The translations under genes were made by a program, and so were the position numbers. A stretch of DNA of 64,000 nucleotides from Paenibacillus doosanensis. GTDB lineage: Bacteria > Bacillota > Bacilli > Paenibacillales > NBRC-103111. Shown in pieces: positions 1-8,421 of the stretch. Below the pieces are notes generated by a model. That model did not search any database. It had not been told where the DNA came from and saw nothing but the letters and a program-made list of their open reading frames with translations. The stretch covers positions 1 to 64,000 of the forward strand of contig NZ_JANYUY010000027.1 of NCBI RefSeq assembly GCF_025060755.1, written 5' to 3'. How positions within the stretch are numbered: position 1 is the first letter of the stretch; every line of letters begins with the position of its first letter.

Positions 1-63
1 GTGCTGCTACGCAACGGCCAACTCTATACGCCACGGAAGAAGGTGACGCCTGCGAAGGATTAA
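1..63 (+). CDS. C-terminal end of an unidentified protein (cut by window edge)
   Basis: The first 20 codons are open and end in TAA at 61-63, giving a basic tail (RNGQLYTPRKK). The gene would start upstream of the window. No family can be named from so few residues. A second forward frame is also open past this point, so even the reading frame is uncertain. It runs towards the convergent PepSY-type gene at 173-454. Confidence 0.25.
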   Translation: MLLRNGQLYTPRKKVTPAKD

Positions 64-172
64 CGCCTCCTTTGCTAAAGTCCCTGGCATAATTCCCAGT
101 TAAAATCTGGATATTATCTCGATTTTTCGCTGGGTTCAGTTTGAGCTGTCCTTTTTTCGGCACTCCCAGCTG

Positions 173-454
173 TTACAGCCAAGAAAATTTCCAATTCGAC
201 CGATTCGGGGACTTGACATCATACCGCTGGACTTGAACCTGAACCGCACCCGCAGCGTCGGTGGAGACGCCGCTTGGGAGGGATGCTGCCGCGGCGCCGG
301 AGTTTTGCGCAGGCACTCTCATTTCCGTGCGGGACGATTGTCCCTGCCCCATAAGCGCCGGTTCCGACAGAAGCAAGCCGGTTACGGCTTCGATCAAAAT
401 AAGTACAGAGGTAAGCAATCCGATCCATAAATGAAGCTGGCGATATTTTCTCAT
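173..454 (-). CDS. small PepSY-associated membrane-helix protein
   Basis: 93 residues. The start MRKYRQLHLWIGLLTS, followed by one hydrophobic helix (about residues 9-30), is the classic N-terminus of PepSY-associated TM proteins, which sit in the membrane with an external loop. The loop here is Gln/Ser/Ala-rich. Relatives of this small type usually have a second helix at the C-terminus; here the protein stops right after SNWKFSWL, just where that helix would be expected, so it may be 3'-truncated. It is the last gene of the minus-strand operon with the polyphosphate polymerase, 50 bp after the beta-helix lipoprotein, with ribosome site AAGGAG. Function unknown; the family call is by eye. Confidence 0.6.
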   Translation of the reverse strand: MRKYRQLHLWIGLLTSVLILIEAVTGLLLSEPALMGQGQSSRTEMRVPAQNSGAAAASLPSGVSTDAAGAVQVQVQRYDVKSPNRSNWKFSWL

Positions 455-504
455 AGCCCATTTCTCCTTGCGAGCGCAGGCGCTCTATATTTTAAGAATT
501 CCAA

Positions 505-2514
505 TCATTTGGCAGGCTGTCCAGCCTCTCTGCCGCCTCCCGCCGGGCGTCCTTGGCCGCCTGCGCCTCCCGGCCCTCGACCTCCGCCGGGACCCATGCC
601 GGTATTCGCGGTAGTAACACCCGATTCGTTGACATAAGTAACTGTGTCGCCCAGCTTGAAGGTGACGACCTTGGCGCTTCCGCTAACCGTTCCTCCCTGG
701 TACATGCCGTCTTGCACCGTGCCGGAGGACGCGCCGCCGGTGGAGATAGTATACTCTTCTCCGGCTTTCAAATTCGCCCCGGATACGACGATGCTGCTGA
801 AAGCTTTCGCCGGCGCGAATGCTGCGACCTCCGCCCCCGATCCGTCCGTGATCGTCACCAGTGTGCCGCCTTCCAAAGTACTCGGGAAGGTCATCAGGAA
901 GGAGCGCTGCGGCGAAGTCTCGGACGGCGCTTGGGCCATGCCCGAGCTTCCGGCGGCGATGAGTGTGCCGCCCGACAGATCGAAGGTGCCGTCGTAATCC
1001 AATGCTCCGTTGCCGTCGCGAGTCGGGCCGTTCACAATGACGGTTCCGCCGGTCATGGATACCGAGCCGTTGGAATCAAGCCCGTCGCCCTCCGCGTCGA
1101 CATATACGTAGCCGCCGCTGATCGTCAGCATGCCGTTCGCAGAGCCGGACATTCCCTTGCCTCCCTCGGCCGAATCGCTGCCGCCGCCGCCGTTCAAGCC
1201 GTCGTCGCTCGCGACAAGATGAATCGTGCCGCCCGAAATCGCGATATCCATACTTTCAATGCCTTCATAGCTCTTGCTGATCTCGATCGTCCCGTCCGAA
1301 ATGGAGATGGAGGTGTCGGCGTGGATTCCGTCATCCCCGGTTGCTAGGCTGTACTTCCCTCCCAGGATAGCGATATTGGCATTGCTATGAATGGCGTCGT
1401 CCGCCGCGTCAATCTCGAAATCTCCGCCCGAGATCGTCATATCGGCTGCTGCCTTTAGCGCTTTGGCGCTAGGAGATTCGCTATCGTCCTGCTGAGTCTG
1501 CTCCCCGGCCGTGTTCGGGTTCTGCCCCGCCGCCTGTCTGTTAAAGCCTCGCGGACCTTGATCTTGATCCTGATGTGTCTTGGTGGAGGCTGCGCTGCCG
1601 CCGCCTGTAACAATACGGAATGTCCCGCCCCCGATCAGTAAGGAAGCCGCCGACTGAATGCCGTCGTTCGCGGAAGTTATGTTCAGCGTCCCTCCCGCAA
1701 TAACGACTTTCCCTTTGTTCTCGTCGGTATCGTTCGTCGTCTTCACGCCGTCGCCGCCCGCTTCAATCGTGATCGAGCCGTCTTGCACGGCGAACAGATC
1801 GCGGCCGATCAGGCCGTCGTCCGCGGCTTTCACGCTGATCGTTCCGCTCATGATCTTCAGATCGTCCTTGCTGGTAATGCCGTCGTTCGCATTGCCTTGA
1901 ACGGACAGCTTGCCGGCGCCGTTGATCGTCAGATCGCCTTTGCTATACAGCGCCGCCGTCGGCGCATCGTCTGACGTATCCGCGTAAGTCGCACCGTCCG
2001 TTAATGCATTGTCCGTGCCTTCCGGCAGCGTGACGATCGTTTTATCCGCTTCTTTCACATGGATCGCCGGACCGTTATCGTTATGGATCTGGACGCCGTT
2101 CAGCACCAGATGCACGACCGCATCCTTCGGCGCATTAACGACAATCTGACCGTCGAACGTCCCCTTCGCTATATAAGTGCCGGCTTCGGAAATGGTTACG
2201 ACATTTCCCTCGGCCTTGGCTCCCGATCCCTCTACAGCAGCACCGGAGCCGTTTAATGTAATCGCGGTCGAACCGTCCTCGCTCCAGCTTGTCAGCGCAT
2301 CGTCTTCATTGAAGCCTGCCGTCTCCGATGCGTTCACGTTCGTCAGCTGTACGGCGGCTGCCGAAGCGGAGCCGCCGGATGGAAGCGCGGCGGAGGCGGA
2401 AGACGAAGCGGCGGTTGTGGCTGCCGTCTCGGAAGTATTCGCGCTGCATCCGGCGACAAGGATAAGGGCTAGAAGTGCGGCGGCGATCTTTTTGGATTTA
2501 CTGTAACGTTTCAT
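505..2514 (-). CDS. Cthe_2159-type carbohydrate-binding beta-helix lipoprotein
   Basis: 669 residues. It begins with a lysine-rich signal peptide and lipobox (LILVAGC near residues 17-23), so it should be a lipid-anchored surface protein. The body is built from many short repeats of the kind ISGGT/ITINGAG/DDGI (about residues 110-560), typical of the parallel beta-helix family Cthe_2159 (DUF4353), whose founding member binds acidic polysaccharides such as polygalacturonate. Asp/Gly-rich turns (DDGLNGGGG) suggest calcium sites. The C-terminus is a Gly/Pro-rich tail (GMGPGGGRGPGG). It lies 23 bp after the DUF4956 gene in one operon with a VTC-domain enzyme, a combination that recurs in Firmicutes. 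Start fixed by GAGGAG 11 bp upstream of ATG. Confidence 0.82.
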   Translation of the reverse strand: MKRYSKSKKIAAALLALILVAGCSANTSETAATTAASSSASAALPSGGSASAAAVQLTNVNASETAGFNEDDALTSWSEDGSTAITLNGSGAAVEGSGAKAEGNVVTISEAGTYIAKGTFDGQIVVNAPKDAVVHLVLNGVQIHNDNGPAIHVKEADKTIVTLPEGTDNALTDGATYADTSDDAPTAALYSKGDLTINGAGKLSVQGNANDGITSKDDLKIMSGTISVKAADDGLIGRDLFAVQDGSITIEAGGDGVKTTNDTDENKGKVVIAGGTLNITSANDGIQSAASLLIGGGTFRIVTGGGSAASTKTHQDQDQGPRGFNRQAAGQNPNTAGEQTQQDDSESPSAKALKAAADMTISGGDFEIDAADDAIHSNANIAILGGKYSLATGDDGIHADTSISISDGTIEISKSYEGIESMDIAISGGTIHLVASDDGLNGGGGSDSAEGGKGMSGSANGMLTISGGYVYVDAEGDGLDSNGSVSMTGGTVIVNGPTRDGNGALDYDGTFDLSGGTLIAAGSSGMAQAPSETSPQRSFLMTFPSTLEGGTLVTITDGSGAEVAAFAPAKAFSSIVVSGANLKAGEEYTISTGGASSGTVQDGMYQGGTVSGSAKVVTFKLGDTVTYVNESGVTTANTGMGPGGGRGPGGAGGQGRPAGGGREAGQPAK

Positions 2515-2537
2515 AAGCTATCAGCTCCTCATTGGTT

Positions 2538-3215
2538 TTATTCCTGCAAAGCAGGATTCATAGTCAGCGTAATATCGAGATTGCCGTTCCGCGTACGGAC
2601 GGCGTCGAGCAGTTCCTTCTGATCCGTATTCGGGCCGAGCTTCACGGCATAAATGACTTCGTACAGGCTGCCGAGCTCGGTGGTCCGTACTTTTTTCAAT
2701 TCGTAATCGATGTTAAACTTCCGGAAAATGTCGTCGAACGCTTCCTCGTAACCGAGACTCTCCGGGATAGTGACCTTCAGCGTCTTCATAGACTCCTTGC
2801 TGACGCCGAACTTGACGGCTCTTAGAATAAACATCAATGCGCACAAGAGCACGGTGAACAGCGCTGCGTAGCCGTAAGCCCCGACGCCGCAGGCAAGGCC
2901 CGACGCCATCGAGAACAGGACGTATGAGATATCTTTCGAATCGCCAGGGGCGCTGCGGAACCGGATGATCGAGAAGGCGCCGGCAAGACTGAAGGCGCGC
3001 GCAATATTGCTGCCGATCAGCAAAATAATAACGGCGACAATTACCGGTAAAATCGTCATCGTGAGCGTGAAGCTCGGCGAAGGCGAGGTTTGCGTCTTCA
3101 TATAGGTCCAGCTGATCATACCGCCGAGAAGGATAGCGACCGCGAAGGTAAGCAACGCCTGGGACATCGTTAATTGCGAGACGGTTGCGCTTGAATTGAA
3201 GATAGACTCGATCAT
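2538..3215 (-). CDS. DUF4956 membrane protein
   Basis: 225 residues. Several hydrophobic helices fill the first 130 residues (around 18-38, 52-74, 100-125), followed by a soluble alpha/beta C-terminal half that includes TLKVTIPESLGYEEAFDDIF. The motif RFRSAPGDSKDISYVLFSMASGLACG is typical of DUF4956. Members nearly always sit beside a VTC-type polyphosphate polymerase, as here, where the start codon overlaps the polymerase stop by 4 bp (ATGA). A role as membrane partner of that enzyme is inference from context; the biochemical function is not known. Confidence 0.85.
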   Translation of the reverse strand: MIESIFNSSATVSQLTMSQALLTFAVAILLGGMISWTYMKTQTSPSPSFTLTMTILPVIVAVIILLIGSNIARAFSLAGAFSIIRFRSAPGDSKDISYVLFSMASGLACGVGAYGYAALFTVLLCALMFILRAVKFGVSKESMKTLKVTIPESLGYEEAFDDIFRKFNIDYELKKVRTTELGSLYEVIYAVKLGPNTDQKELLDAVRTRNGNLDITLTMNPALQE

Positions 3216-3952
3216 AGAAACACCTGCTCCTTTACTGGTTCCGCGTAACGGATCGATTTTTTATACTCGTTGCCATACTTGGAGAAGCTCGTTCGATACA
3301 TCTGATGAGCCGACAGCAGCTTGGACAGCCAAACCGGAATCGTCTTCTCCGCCTTCACTTCCATCAGCCACTGGCCGCGCTCCAGCAACTGCTCGCCGTA
3401 ATCGCCGCACTCCAGCGACAGATCGTAACGCCTCGTCCGGATATTCGTGTCGAACGTGATCCTCAAATCCCGGTTCCCCTTGCAAAACATCGCGATCCGG
3501 TCGTACGCCAAATACGTCATCGGCTGCAGCTCGTATCTTGACAGGAAGTATCCGATCTCCCGGATCACTTGCCGGTTCATTCCTTCCCGGTATGCCGGTG
3601 GCTGCCCGGTCCGGACAAATTCGTATGCTTCCTGAAGCCGGATCGCGGTGCGCCGCTTGTTGACAAGACCGAACACCTTTTTCTTCAGCTCCAGATAAAC
3701 CTTGGCATCCGGAGCGGGGACGCCGTAAGCTCTGATCCGCAGTTTCTCTCTGTACTTCGGCTTCGAGAGACTGTTGCGCACCAAGCTGTGGTACTTGGTA
3801 TCGTAGTACAGATTGCTGATGGAATAAAACTTGTCGTCCTTGTTGTACGCATCCGGCTCCATATATTCCATCAGGCTGCTGTAGAGCCGGTGAAACGCTT
3901 CGGTATCCATCAAGTATTTGTTCTCGTATCGGTTGAACACTTCGATCGCCAT
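3212..3952 (-). CDS. VTC-domain polyphosphate polymerase
   Basis: 246 residues, the usual size of bacterial stand-alone VTC domains. It starts with EVFNRYENKYLM (residues 4-15), the first basic/acidic strand of the triphosphate tunnel. Further tunnel strands are LRIRAYG, VYLELKKKVFGLVNKRR (about 105-121) and LMEVKAE near residue 200; alternating Arg/Lys and Glu line such tunnels and bind polyphosphate and metal. The family makes inorganic polyphosphate from ATP in yeast Vtc4; activity here is inferred. It is first in its operon, has AAAGGAG 8 bp before ATG, and is divergent from the response regulator at 4185. Confidence 0.85.
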   Translation of the reverse strand: MAIEVFNRYENKYLMDTEAFHRLYSSLMEYMEPDAYNKDDKFYSISNLYYDTKYHSLVRNSLSKPKYREKLRIRAYGVPAPDAKVYLELKKKVFGLVNKRRTAIRLQEAYEFVRTGQPPAYREGMNRQVIREIGYFLSRYELQPMTYLAYDRIAMFCKGNRDLRITFDTNIRTRRYDLSLECGDYGEQLLERGQWLMEVKAEKTIPVWLSKLLSAHQMYRTSFSKYGNEYKKSIRYAEPVKEQVFL

Positions 3953-4004
3953 CGTTCAACGCTCCTTTCTCTGTTAGCGACTGTCTCGTATTTCGCATGT
4001 CTGT

Positions 4005-4036
4005 ATCTTAGGAGGCGAACCTTTAACGAATCTTAA
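4005..4036 (-). promoter_or_regulatory. putative response-regulator box and -10 of the polyphosphate operon
   Basis: On the minus strand, 4036-4017 reads TTAAGATTCGTTAAAGGTTC, a tandem of two TTAAxGxTT-like half-sites about 10 bp apart. It is followed after 6 nt by a -10-like TAAGAT (4010-4005). No good -35 exists, as expected for an activator-dependent promoter. The box matches the one at 4121-4140 at 17 of 20 positions with the same 6-nt spacing to a -10. Direct repeats spaced by about one helix turn are typical of OmpR/PhoB-type regulators. Confidence 0.6.
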
Positions 4037-4120
4037 ATTCCTTCACGAGCCGAAAAATTTTTGGAAACCGCATGGGGTTTTATGTTATAACCGAAGCAGA
4101 CGAACCGAACCGGGAGCGGC

Positions 4121-4152
4121 TTAAGGTTGATTAAAGGTTCTCCTGCCATAAT
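4121..4152 (+). promoter_or_regulatory. putative autoregulatory box and -10 of the two-component operon
   Basis: The plus strand reads TTAAGGTTGATTAAAGGTTC at 4121-4140, then 6 nt, then CATAAT at 4147-4152 as a -10, about 33 bp before the response-regulator ATG. It is the mirror copy of the box at 4017-4036, so one regulator probably drives both divergent operons. Confidence 0.6.
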
Positions 4153-4184
4153 AGAAATATAAAGACGCGAAGGGAGTTGCAGCC

Positions 4185-4862
4185 ATGAGAATATTAATTG
4201 TGGAGGACGAGATCAATTTGGCGGAGGCGCTCTCGCAAATTTTGAAGAAGCAGCACTATTCCGTCGACGCCGTTCATGACGGCCAGGAGGGATTGGATAA
4301 CGCGCTGAGCGGCATCTATGACCTGCTTCTGCTGGATATCATGCTTCCCGGCATGGACGGAATGACGATCTTGAAGACGATTCGCGCGCAAGGCATCCAC
4401 ACGCCGGTCATTCTGCTTACGGCCAAAGGGGAGATTCCGGACCGAATCGCGGGGCTCGACTACGGCGCAGACGATTATGTAGCCAAGCCCTTCTCTACCG
4501 ATGAGCTTCTGGCGCGCATTAGGGCGGCGCTCAGACGCAAGGGAGAGATCGTGCCCGAGGACGGGCTGCGATTCGAAGATCTTGAGCTGAATACCTCAAC
4601 GCTGAAGCTTACGTGCAAAGGCAAGGAACTGAAGCTGATTCTGAAAGAAAGCGAATTGCTCGAGCTCTTGATGACGAGAAAGCAATCGGTAACTTCCAAG
4701 GAGCAAATGATCGAGAAGCTGTGGGGATTTGACTCGGACGCCGAGCACAATAACGTAGAAGTGTACATTTCGTTTCTAAGAAAGAAGCTGGCTTTCCTGC
4801 ATTCCTCGGTCAAGATCAGCACGATTCGGGGCGTCGGCTACGTATTGGAGGTATCCTCCTGA
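4185..4862 (+). CDS. OmpR-family response regulator
   Basis: 225 residues. Receiver domain at 1-115 with the acidic pair VEDE (residues 7-9), phospho-acceptor Asp51 in LLLLDIMLPG, switch Thr in ILLTAKGE and Lys in YVAKPFS. Winged-helix DNA-binding domain at about 130-223, ending with the recognition/wing signature VEVYISFLRKKL and IRGVGYVLE. Ribosome site AAGGGAG. The stop overlaps the start of the histidine kinase. The sequence context (mirror boxes on both sides) suggests it activates itself and the divergent polyphosphate operon. Confidence 0.93.
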   Translation: MRILIVEDEINLAEALSQILKKQHYSVDAVHDGQEGLDNALSGIYDLLLLDIMLPGMDGMTILKTIRAQGIHTPVILLTAKGEIPDRIAGLDYGADDYVAKPFSTDELLARIRAALRRKGEIVPEDGLRFEDLELNTSTLKLTCKGKELKLILKESELLELLMTRKQSVTSKEQMIEKLWGFDSDAEHNNVEVYISFLRKKLAFLHSSVKISTIRGVGYVLEVSS

Positions 4863-6118
4863 TGTTCGACAAACTGCGCAACCGGCTTCTTTTGATGAAT
4901 ATGGTCATCATTTCGATCATCATGCTCGGCGCTTTCACCATCATCTATACGATTACGTATCAAAACGTGCGCAAAGATATTATGATGGATCTTCAGCACA
5001 CGGCGGATGCGTCGAATAAAAAGGACGGACCCATAGGCAAAAAAGGCGGACCCGCAGGACCGAGGGGCGGGGATATGCCGGGGGAGGATCATATGCGTTC
5101 CGTCTCCTTCTCGCTGCAAACCGACAAGCAATGGAGTATAACCGAAACGAACTCGCGGTTCGATATGAGCAGCGACTTTTATGCCGCCGCGGTGAAGAAG
5201 GCTGCCGAGCATCCCGAAAAAATCAGCCAGTTCACCCTCAACGGAACCCGCTGGGCCTACAGCGTCATCAATAATCAATCGGGGTATTTCATCGTATATA
5301 TGGACGTCACCGACCGGCAAACGATTCTAACCAATCTCGTGTACACCTTCTCCGCCGTCGCCCTCTTCATGCTGGGGATTATTTATTTGACCAGCCGCTA
5401 TTTCGCCGACCGGTCTATCGAGCCGGTCAAAGAAGCCTTTGAGAAGCAGAAGCGTTTTATCGCCGACGCTTCTCACGAGCTGAGGACGCCTCTGGCCGTC
5501 ATTAATACCAATGCCGACGTTCTGCTGGCCAATGGCGAGGACACCGTCAACGGGCAGGCCAAATGGCTGCATCATATTAAGGCGGAGACGGAGCGCATGA
5601 AGACTTTGACGAGGGATTTGCTCTATCTCACCGAAATGGATGACGCCAAGCCGCGGATGCTTTACGTCCCCTTCGATCTGAGCGAAGCCGTAGAGAGTGT
5701 CATTCTGACCATGGAGGCCGTCATATTCGAGAAGGATCTTGCGCTGGATTACGACATTGAGCCTGAGCTAACCGTCACCGGCAGCAGCGAACAGATGAAA
5801 CAAGTGGCGATGATCCTGCTGGACAACGCCATTAAATATTCCAATCCTAAGGGCTCTATCGTTCTTGCGTTGAAAAAGCATCAAAACCATGTGCGATTGA
5901 CGGTAAGCAATACAGGACCGGGCATACCGGCGGAGCATCTGGATAAAATTTTCGACCGTTTCTACCGGGCCGATCCTTCGCGCTCGCGGCAAAACGGCGG
6001 CTATGGCTTAGGGCTTGCCATTGCGAAATCCATTGTCGTGCAGCATCAAGGCAAAATTTCCGCAAAAAGCGTTCCGAACGGGACGACGACGTTTGAAGTT
6101 CAGCTGAACGAGCGCTAG
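4862..6118 (+). CDS. sensor histidine kinase (HisKA/HATPase)
   Basis: 418 residues. Membrane helix at about 13-33, an external sensor loop (34-150) with an unusual Gly/Lys/Pro segment (KKGGPAGPRGG near 60-70), second helix at about 157-177, a short linker, then the dimerisation domain with His205 in DASHELRTPLA. The ATP-binding domain has the N-box (LLDNAIKYS), the G1 box (NTGPGI) and the G2 box (GYGLGLAIAK). It should phosphorylate the response regulator translated just upstream. The signal sensed is unknown. The operon ends in the strong hairpin at 6171-6207. Confidence 0.92.
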   Translation: MFDKLRNRLLLMNMVIISIIMLGAFTIIYTITYQNVRKDIMMDLQHTADASNKKDGPIGKKGGPAGPRGGDMPGEDHMRSVSFSLQTDKQWSITETNSRFDMSSDFYAAAVKKAAEHPEKISQFTLNGTRWAYSVINNQSGYFIVYMDVTDRQTILTNLVYTFSAVALFMLGIIYLTSRYFADRSIEPVKEAFEKQKRFIADASHELRTPLAVINTNADVLLANGEDTVNGQAKWLHHIKAETERMKTLTRDLLYLTEMDDAKPRMLYVPFDLSEAVESVILTMEAVIFEKDLALDYDIEPELTVTGSSEQMKQVAMILLDNAIKYSNPKGSIVLALKKHQNHVRLTVSNTGPGIPAEHLDKIFDRFYRADPSRSRQNGGYGLGLAIAKSIVVQHQGKISAKSVPNGTTTFEVQLNER

Positions 6119-6170
6119 CTTCTTGCTTTTTCACACATCGGCGGCGGCAGCAAGCAGCGGCAACAACGAA

Positions 6171-6207
6171 AAACCGTTTCAAGCGATAAGCCTGAAACGG
6201 TTTTTTT
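6171..6207 (+). terminator. rho-independent terminator, kinase operon
   Basis: An 11-bp perfect stem (AAACCGTTTCA at 6171-6181 with TGAAACGGTTT at 6193-6203) is followed by seven T. It begins 53 bp after the kinase stop. A run of A on the other side lets it serve the convergent CDF gene as well. Confidence 0.85.
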
Positions 6208-6224
6208 GGCGATGCCTTATTATA

Positions 6225-7211
6225 TTAGCTGCTTTCGGCCGGAACCCAGTTTCTTACCCCGTTGTCTTCCAGTATTCCCAAAGTGACATCGGTAATATCC
6301 GGGTCCTGAAGCAGTTGGTCTCTCACTTTAAATTTGATATCGTCCGCATCGGCCAGCGTTAAGCCGCGCTGCAGCTCGATCAAGCCTTCCACGTGATAAT
6401 AGCGTCCTTCCTGAAGCACCCTCAGCTGGTAGATGTCGGTCACGAAGCTTTCGGCTAATATGATACCCGCGACCCTCTCCTCTACTTCGAGAGGAGCGGC
6501 TACGCCGATCAGACCCGCCATATTGTCATAGCCTACGCGAAAGGCGATTAGCACCATCAAGCAGCCGATCGCAACCGTGACGACGCCGTCCAAGACGGCA
6601 AAGCTGCTAAGCGAGGTGACGATAACGGCGAGAAGCGCAAGCAAACCGCCTATGGTTGCCACCAGATCTTCATAGAAGACAAGACGTGTCGGAGGCGCCG
6701 CCCGCTTCACATTGCGGAACGCGGCGGATACGACTGCCAACCCTTTCGCATCGCTGCGGGATTCGCGGACGACTTCTTTCATCGCTTTGACAAGCACGAA
6801 GCCGTCTATAAGAATAGAAACCGCCAATACGATTATATTGAGCCAGAAGCCGGATGAATGGATAGGATGCTGGATCAGATGAATTCCTTCCTTGATCGTC
6901 TCGTACGCCATAATCGTGACGACGATTACAGCGACCATACAGAACAAATTGATGACGCGGCCGAAACCGGCCGGGAATCGCTTCGTCGGCTTTTTCTCTG
7001 CAAGCACGCTTCCGGCGAAGACGAACATTTGATTGACGGCGTCCGCTACCGAATGCATCGTCGAAGCGAACATCGCGCCATTGCCTGTCATGACAGCCGC
7101 TGCCCATTTAATAAGGGCGATGAAGGTGTTGCCTGCCGCCGCGGTCGCGGACGACATATTTCCTTTTCGGATCAAACTTCTAAACGTATTTCGTTCGGGC
7201 TCGGGGTCCAT
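6225..7211 (-). CDS. cation diffusion facilitator family transporter
   Basis: 328 residues. Membrane helices in the first 210 residues; the region FASTMHSVADAVNQMFVFAGSVLAEKKPTKRFPAGFGRV carries the CDF signature with the His/Asp metal-site residues (HSVAD in helix 2) and matching polar residues in helix 5 (about 185-205). The cytoplasmic C-terminal domain (about 215-325) has the ferredoxin-like fold pattern ending in VTLGI. CDF proteins export zinc, iron, manganese or cobalt in exchange for protons. The metal cannot be told from sequence. Single gene; its terminator region is shared with the kinase operon. AGGAG lies 13 bp before ATG, a slightly long spacing. Confidence 0.88.
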   Translation of the reverse strand: MDPEPERNTFRSLIRKGNMSSATAAAGNTFIALIKWAAAVMTGNGAMFASTMHSVADAVNQMFVFAGSVLAEKKPTKRFPAGFGRVINLFCMVAVIVVTIMAYETIKEGIHLIQHPIHSSGFWLNIIVLAVSILIDGFVLVKAMKEVVRESRSDAKGLAVVSAAFRNVKRAAPPTRLVFYEDLVATIGGLLALLAVIVTSLSSFAVLDGVVTVAIGCLMVLIAFRVGYDNMAGLIGVAAPLEVEERVAGIILAESFVTDIYQLRVLQEGRYYHVEGLIELQRGLTLADADDIKFKVRDQLLQDPDITDVTLGILEDNGVRNWVPAESS

Positions 7212-7340
7212 GTAAGAAAAATCACTCCTATTATTGTATGGTTTTAAATAAAAAAAGGATTCTTCAAACTATACGGCCGCCCAAACGATCGGTTTCAAAA
7301 AATTCAGGCTAAAAACGGAGCCTGGCGACCGCCTAAACGG

Positions 7341-7667
7341 TCAGAACAGCCACCGCAAAACGAACATCGCCGCGATGCCCGTCACAACGGTCCCTAGCAA
7401 GCTGCGGGTGAACACGGCGACGAGGAAAGTCGGCAGCGCCGCCAGCAATTCGATATTGCGGGTCCATGGAATTAAATCCCCTTCCTTCATCAGCAATTCC
7501 TGGCCGACAAGCGCGGCCATAACGGAAATAGGAACGTATTTGAGCCAGCGCATCCCCCATTCGGGCAGCTGCAGACGGCTGAGCACCATCAGCGGGATGA
7601 CCCGCGGGAGGAACGTCACAACGGCCGACCCTATAATAACGATCAAAATATACCATTTTATTTCCAT
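7341..7667 (-). CDS. azlD: AzlD-family membrane protein (branched-chain amino-acid export subunit)
   Basis: 108 residues with four hydrophobic helices and the conserved FLPRVIPLMVLSR segment (about 19-31) followed by WLKYVPISVMAALVGQELL. These are AzlD hallmarks. AzlD partners AzlC in exporting branched-chain amino acids in Bacillus. Its start overlaps the azlC end by 10 bp. About 130 bp with no recognisable gene separate it from the CDF transporter. Confidence 0.87.
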   Translation of the reverse strand: MEIKWYILIVIIGSAVVTFLPRVIPLMVLSRLQLPEWGMRWLKYVPISVMAALVGQELLMKEGDLIPWTRNIELLAALPTFLVAVFTRSLLGTVVTGIAAMFVLRWLF

Positions 7668-8410
7668 TTATCCAACACCATACCTATCGTCGATGCAATC
7701 ACGGCAGCAATAATAATGCCGAGACTGTCCGAAATATAGCAGCTCACGGCTATGGCGACGAGGACGGCCGCGGCCGCAACGAACGTATCGAGCGCGAACC
7801 GTTTGCGGGCGGCGACGGACAGCACCAGCAGTCCGATGAACATGGCCGGAAGAGCGAAGTCGAGCCCGAATTGCTCGGGGTTCGTGATCCACTGCCCGAA
7901 GAAGGCGCCGGCGATATTGGCGGCGATCCAGTTCAAGTACGCCGTCACGTTCAAGCCGTGCATCCATTTCTCGCTGAGCCGATGCTTGGCCGCCGCCCGG
8001 CTGATCGCCACGCCGAAGGTCTCGTCGGTCAAAAGAGTGCCCAGCAGCATGTTTTTCGCCGGGGACAGATGCCGGAAGTACGGCGATAAAGCCGCGCTGA
8101 GCAGCAGATGGCGAAGGTTCACCAGAAATATCGTAACGATGATAGCCGTGCTGGATGTGCCTGCGGCAATCATGCCGGATGCGATGAATTGGGCGGCCCC
8201 GGCATAGACCAATATGCTCATCAGCGCAATCTCGGCAATGCTGAGCCCGGCGGTCTTCTCCACCACTCCGGCGGCCAGCCCGATGCTCAAATAGCCGAGC
8301 AGCGTCGGAATGCAGTCCTTCACGCCCTGAAGGAAGCTTTCTTCTTCCGCCCGGCCCGAAGCCGCCAGTGGCTCTATTCTTAGATGTTCGGGCTTCGTCA
8401 TTGGATTCAT
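7658..8410 (-). CDS. azlC: AzlC-family permease
   Basis: 250 residues from the ATG at 8410, chosen because GGAGAG lies 8 bp upstream; an in-frame ATG at 8476 lacks a ribosome site and would overlap the preceding small ORF. The sequence shows the family core GLAAGVVEKTAGLS, the helix IALMSILVYAGAAQFIASGM and NLRHLLLSAALSPYF, with about seven helices. It forms an exporter with AzlD, classically for branched-chain amino acids. The pair here lies downstream of tenA and ylmB, genes under a THI-box, so transport of a thiamine-related compound is a possible but unproven alternative. Confidence 0.88.
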   Translation of the reverse strand: MNPMTKPEHLRIEPLAASGRAEEESFLQGVKDCIPTLLGYLSIGLAAGVVEKTAGLSIAEIALMSILVYAGAAQFIASGMIAAGTSSTAIIVTIFLVNLRHLLLSAALSPYFRHLSPAKNMLLGTLLTDETFGVAISRAAAKHRLSEKWMHGLNVTAYLNWIAANIAGAFFGQWITNPEQFGLDFALPAMFIGLLVLSVAARKRFALDTFVAAAAVLVAIAVSCYISDSLGIIIAAVIASTIGMVLDKWK

Positions 8411-8421
8411 ACCGATCTCTC

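Noticed and set aside
553-1347. 264-codon plus-strand ORF opposite the beta-helix lipoprotein
   Set aside because: Shadow of a repetitive beta-helix gene.
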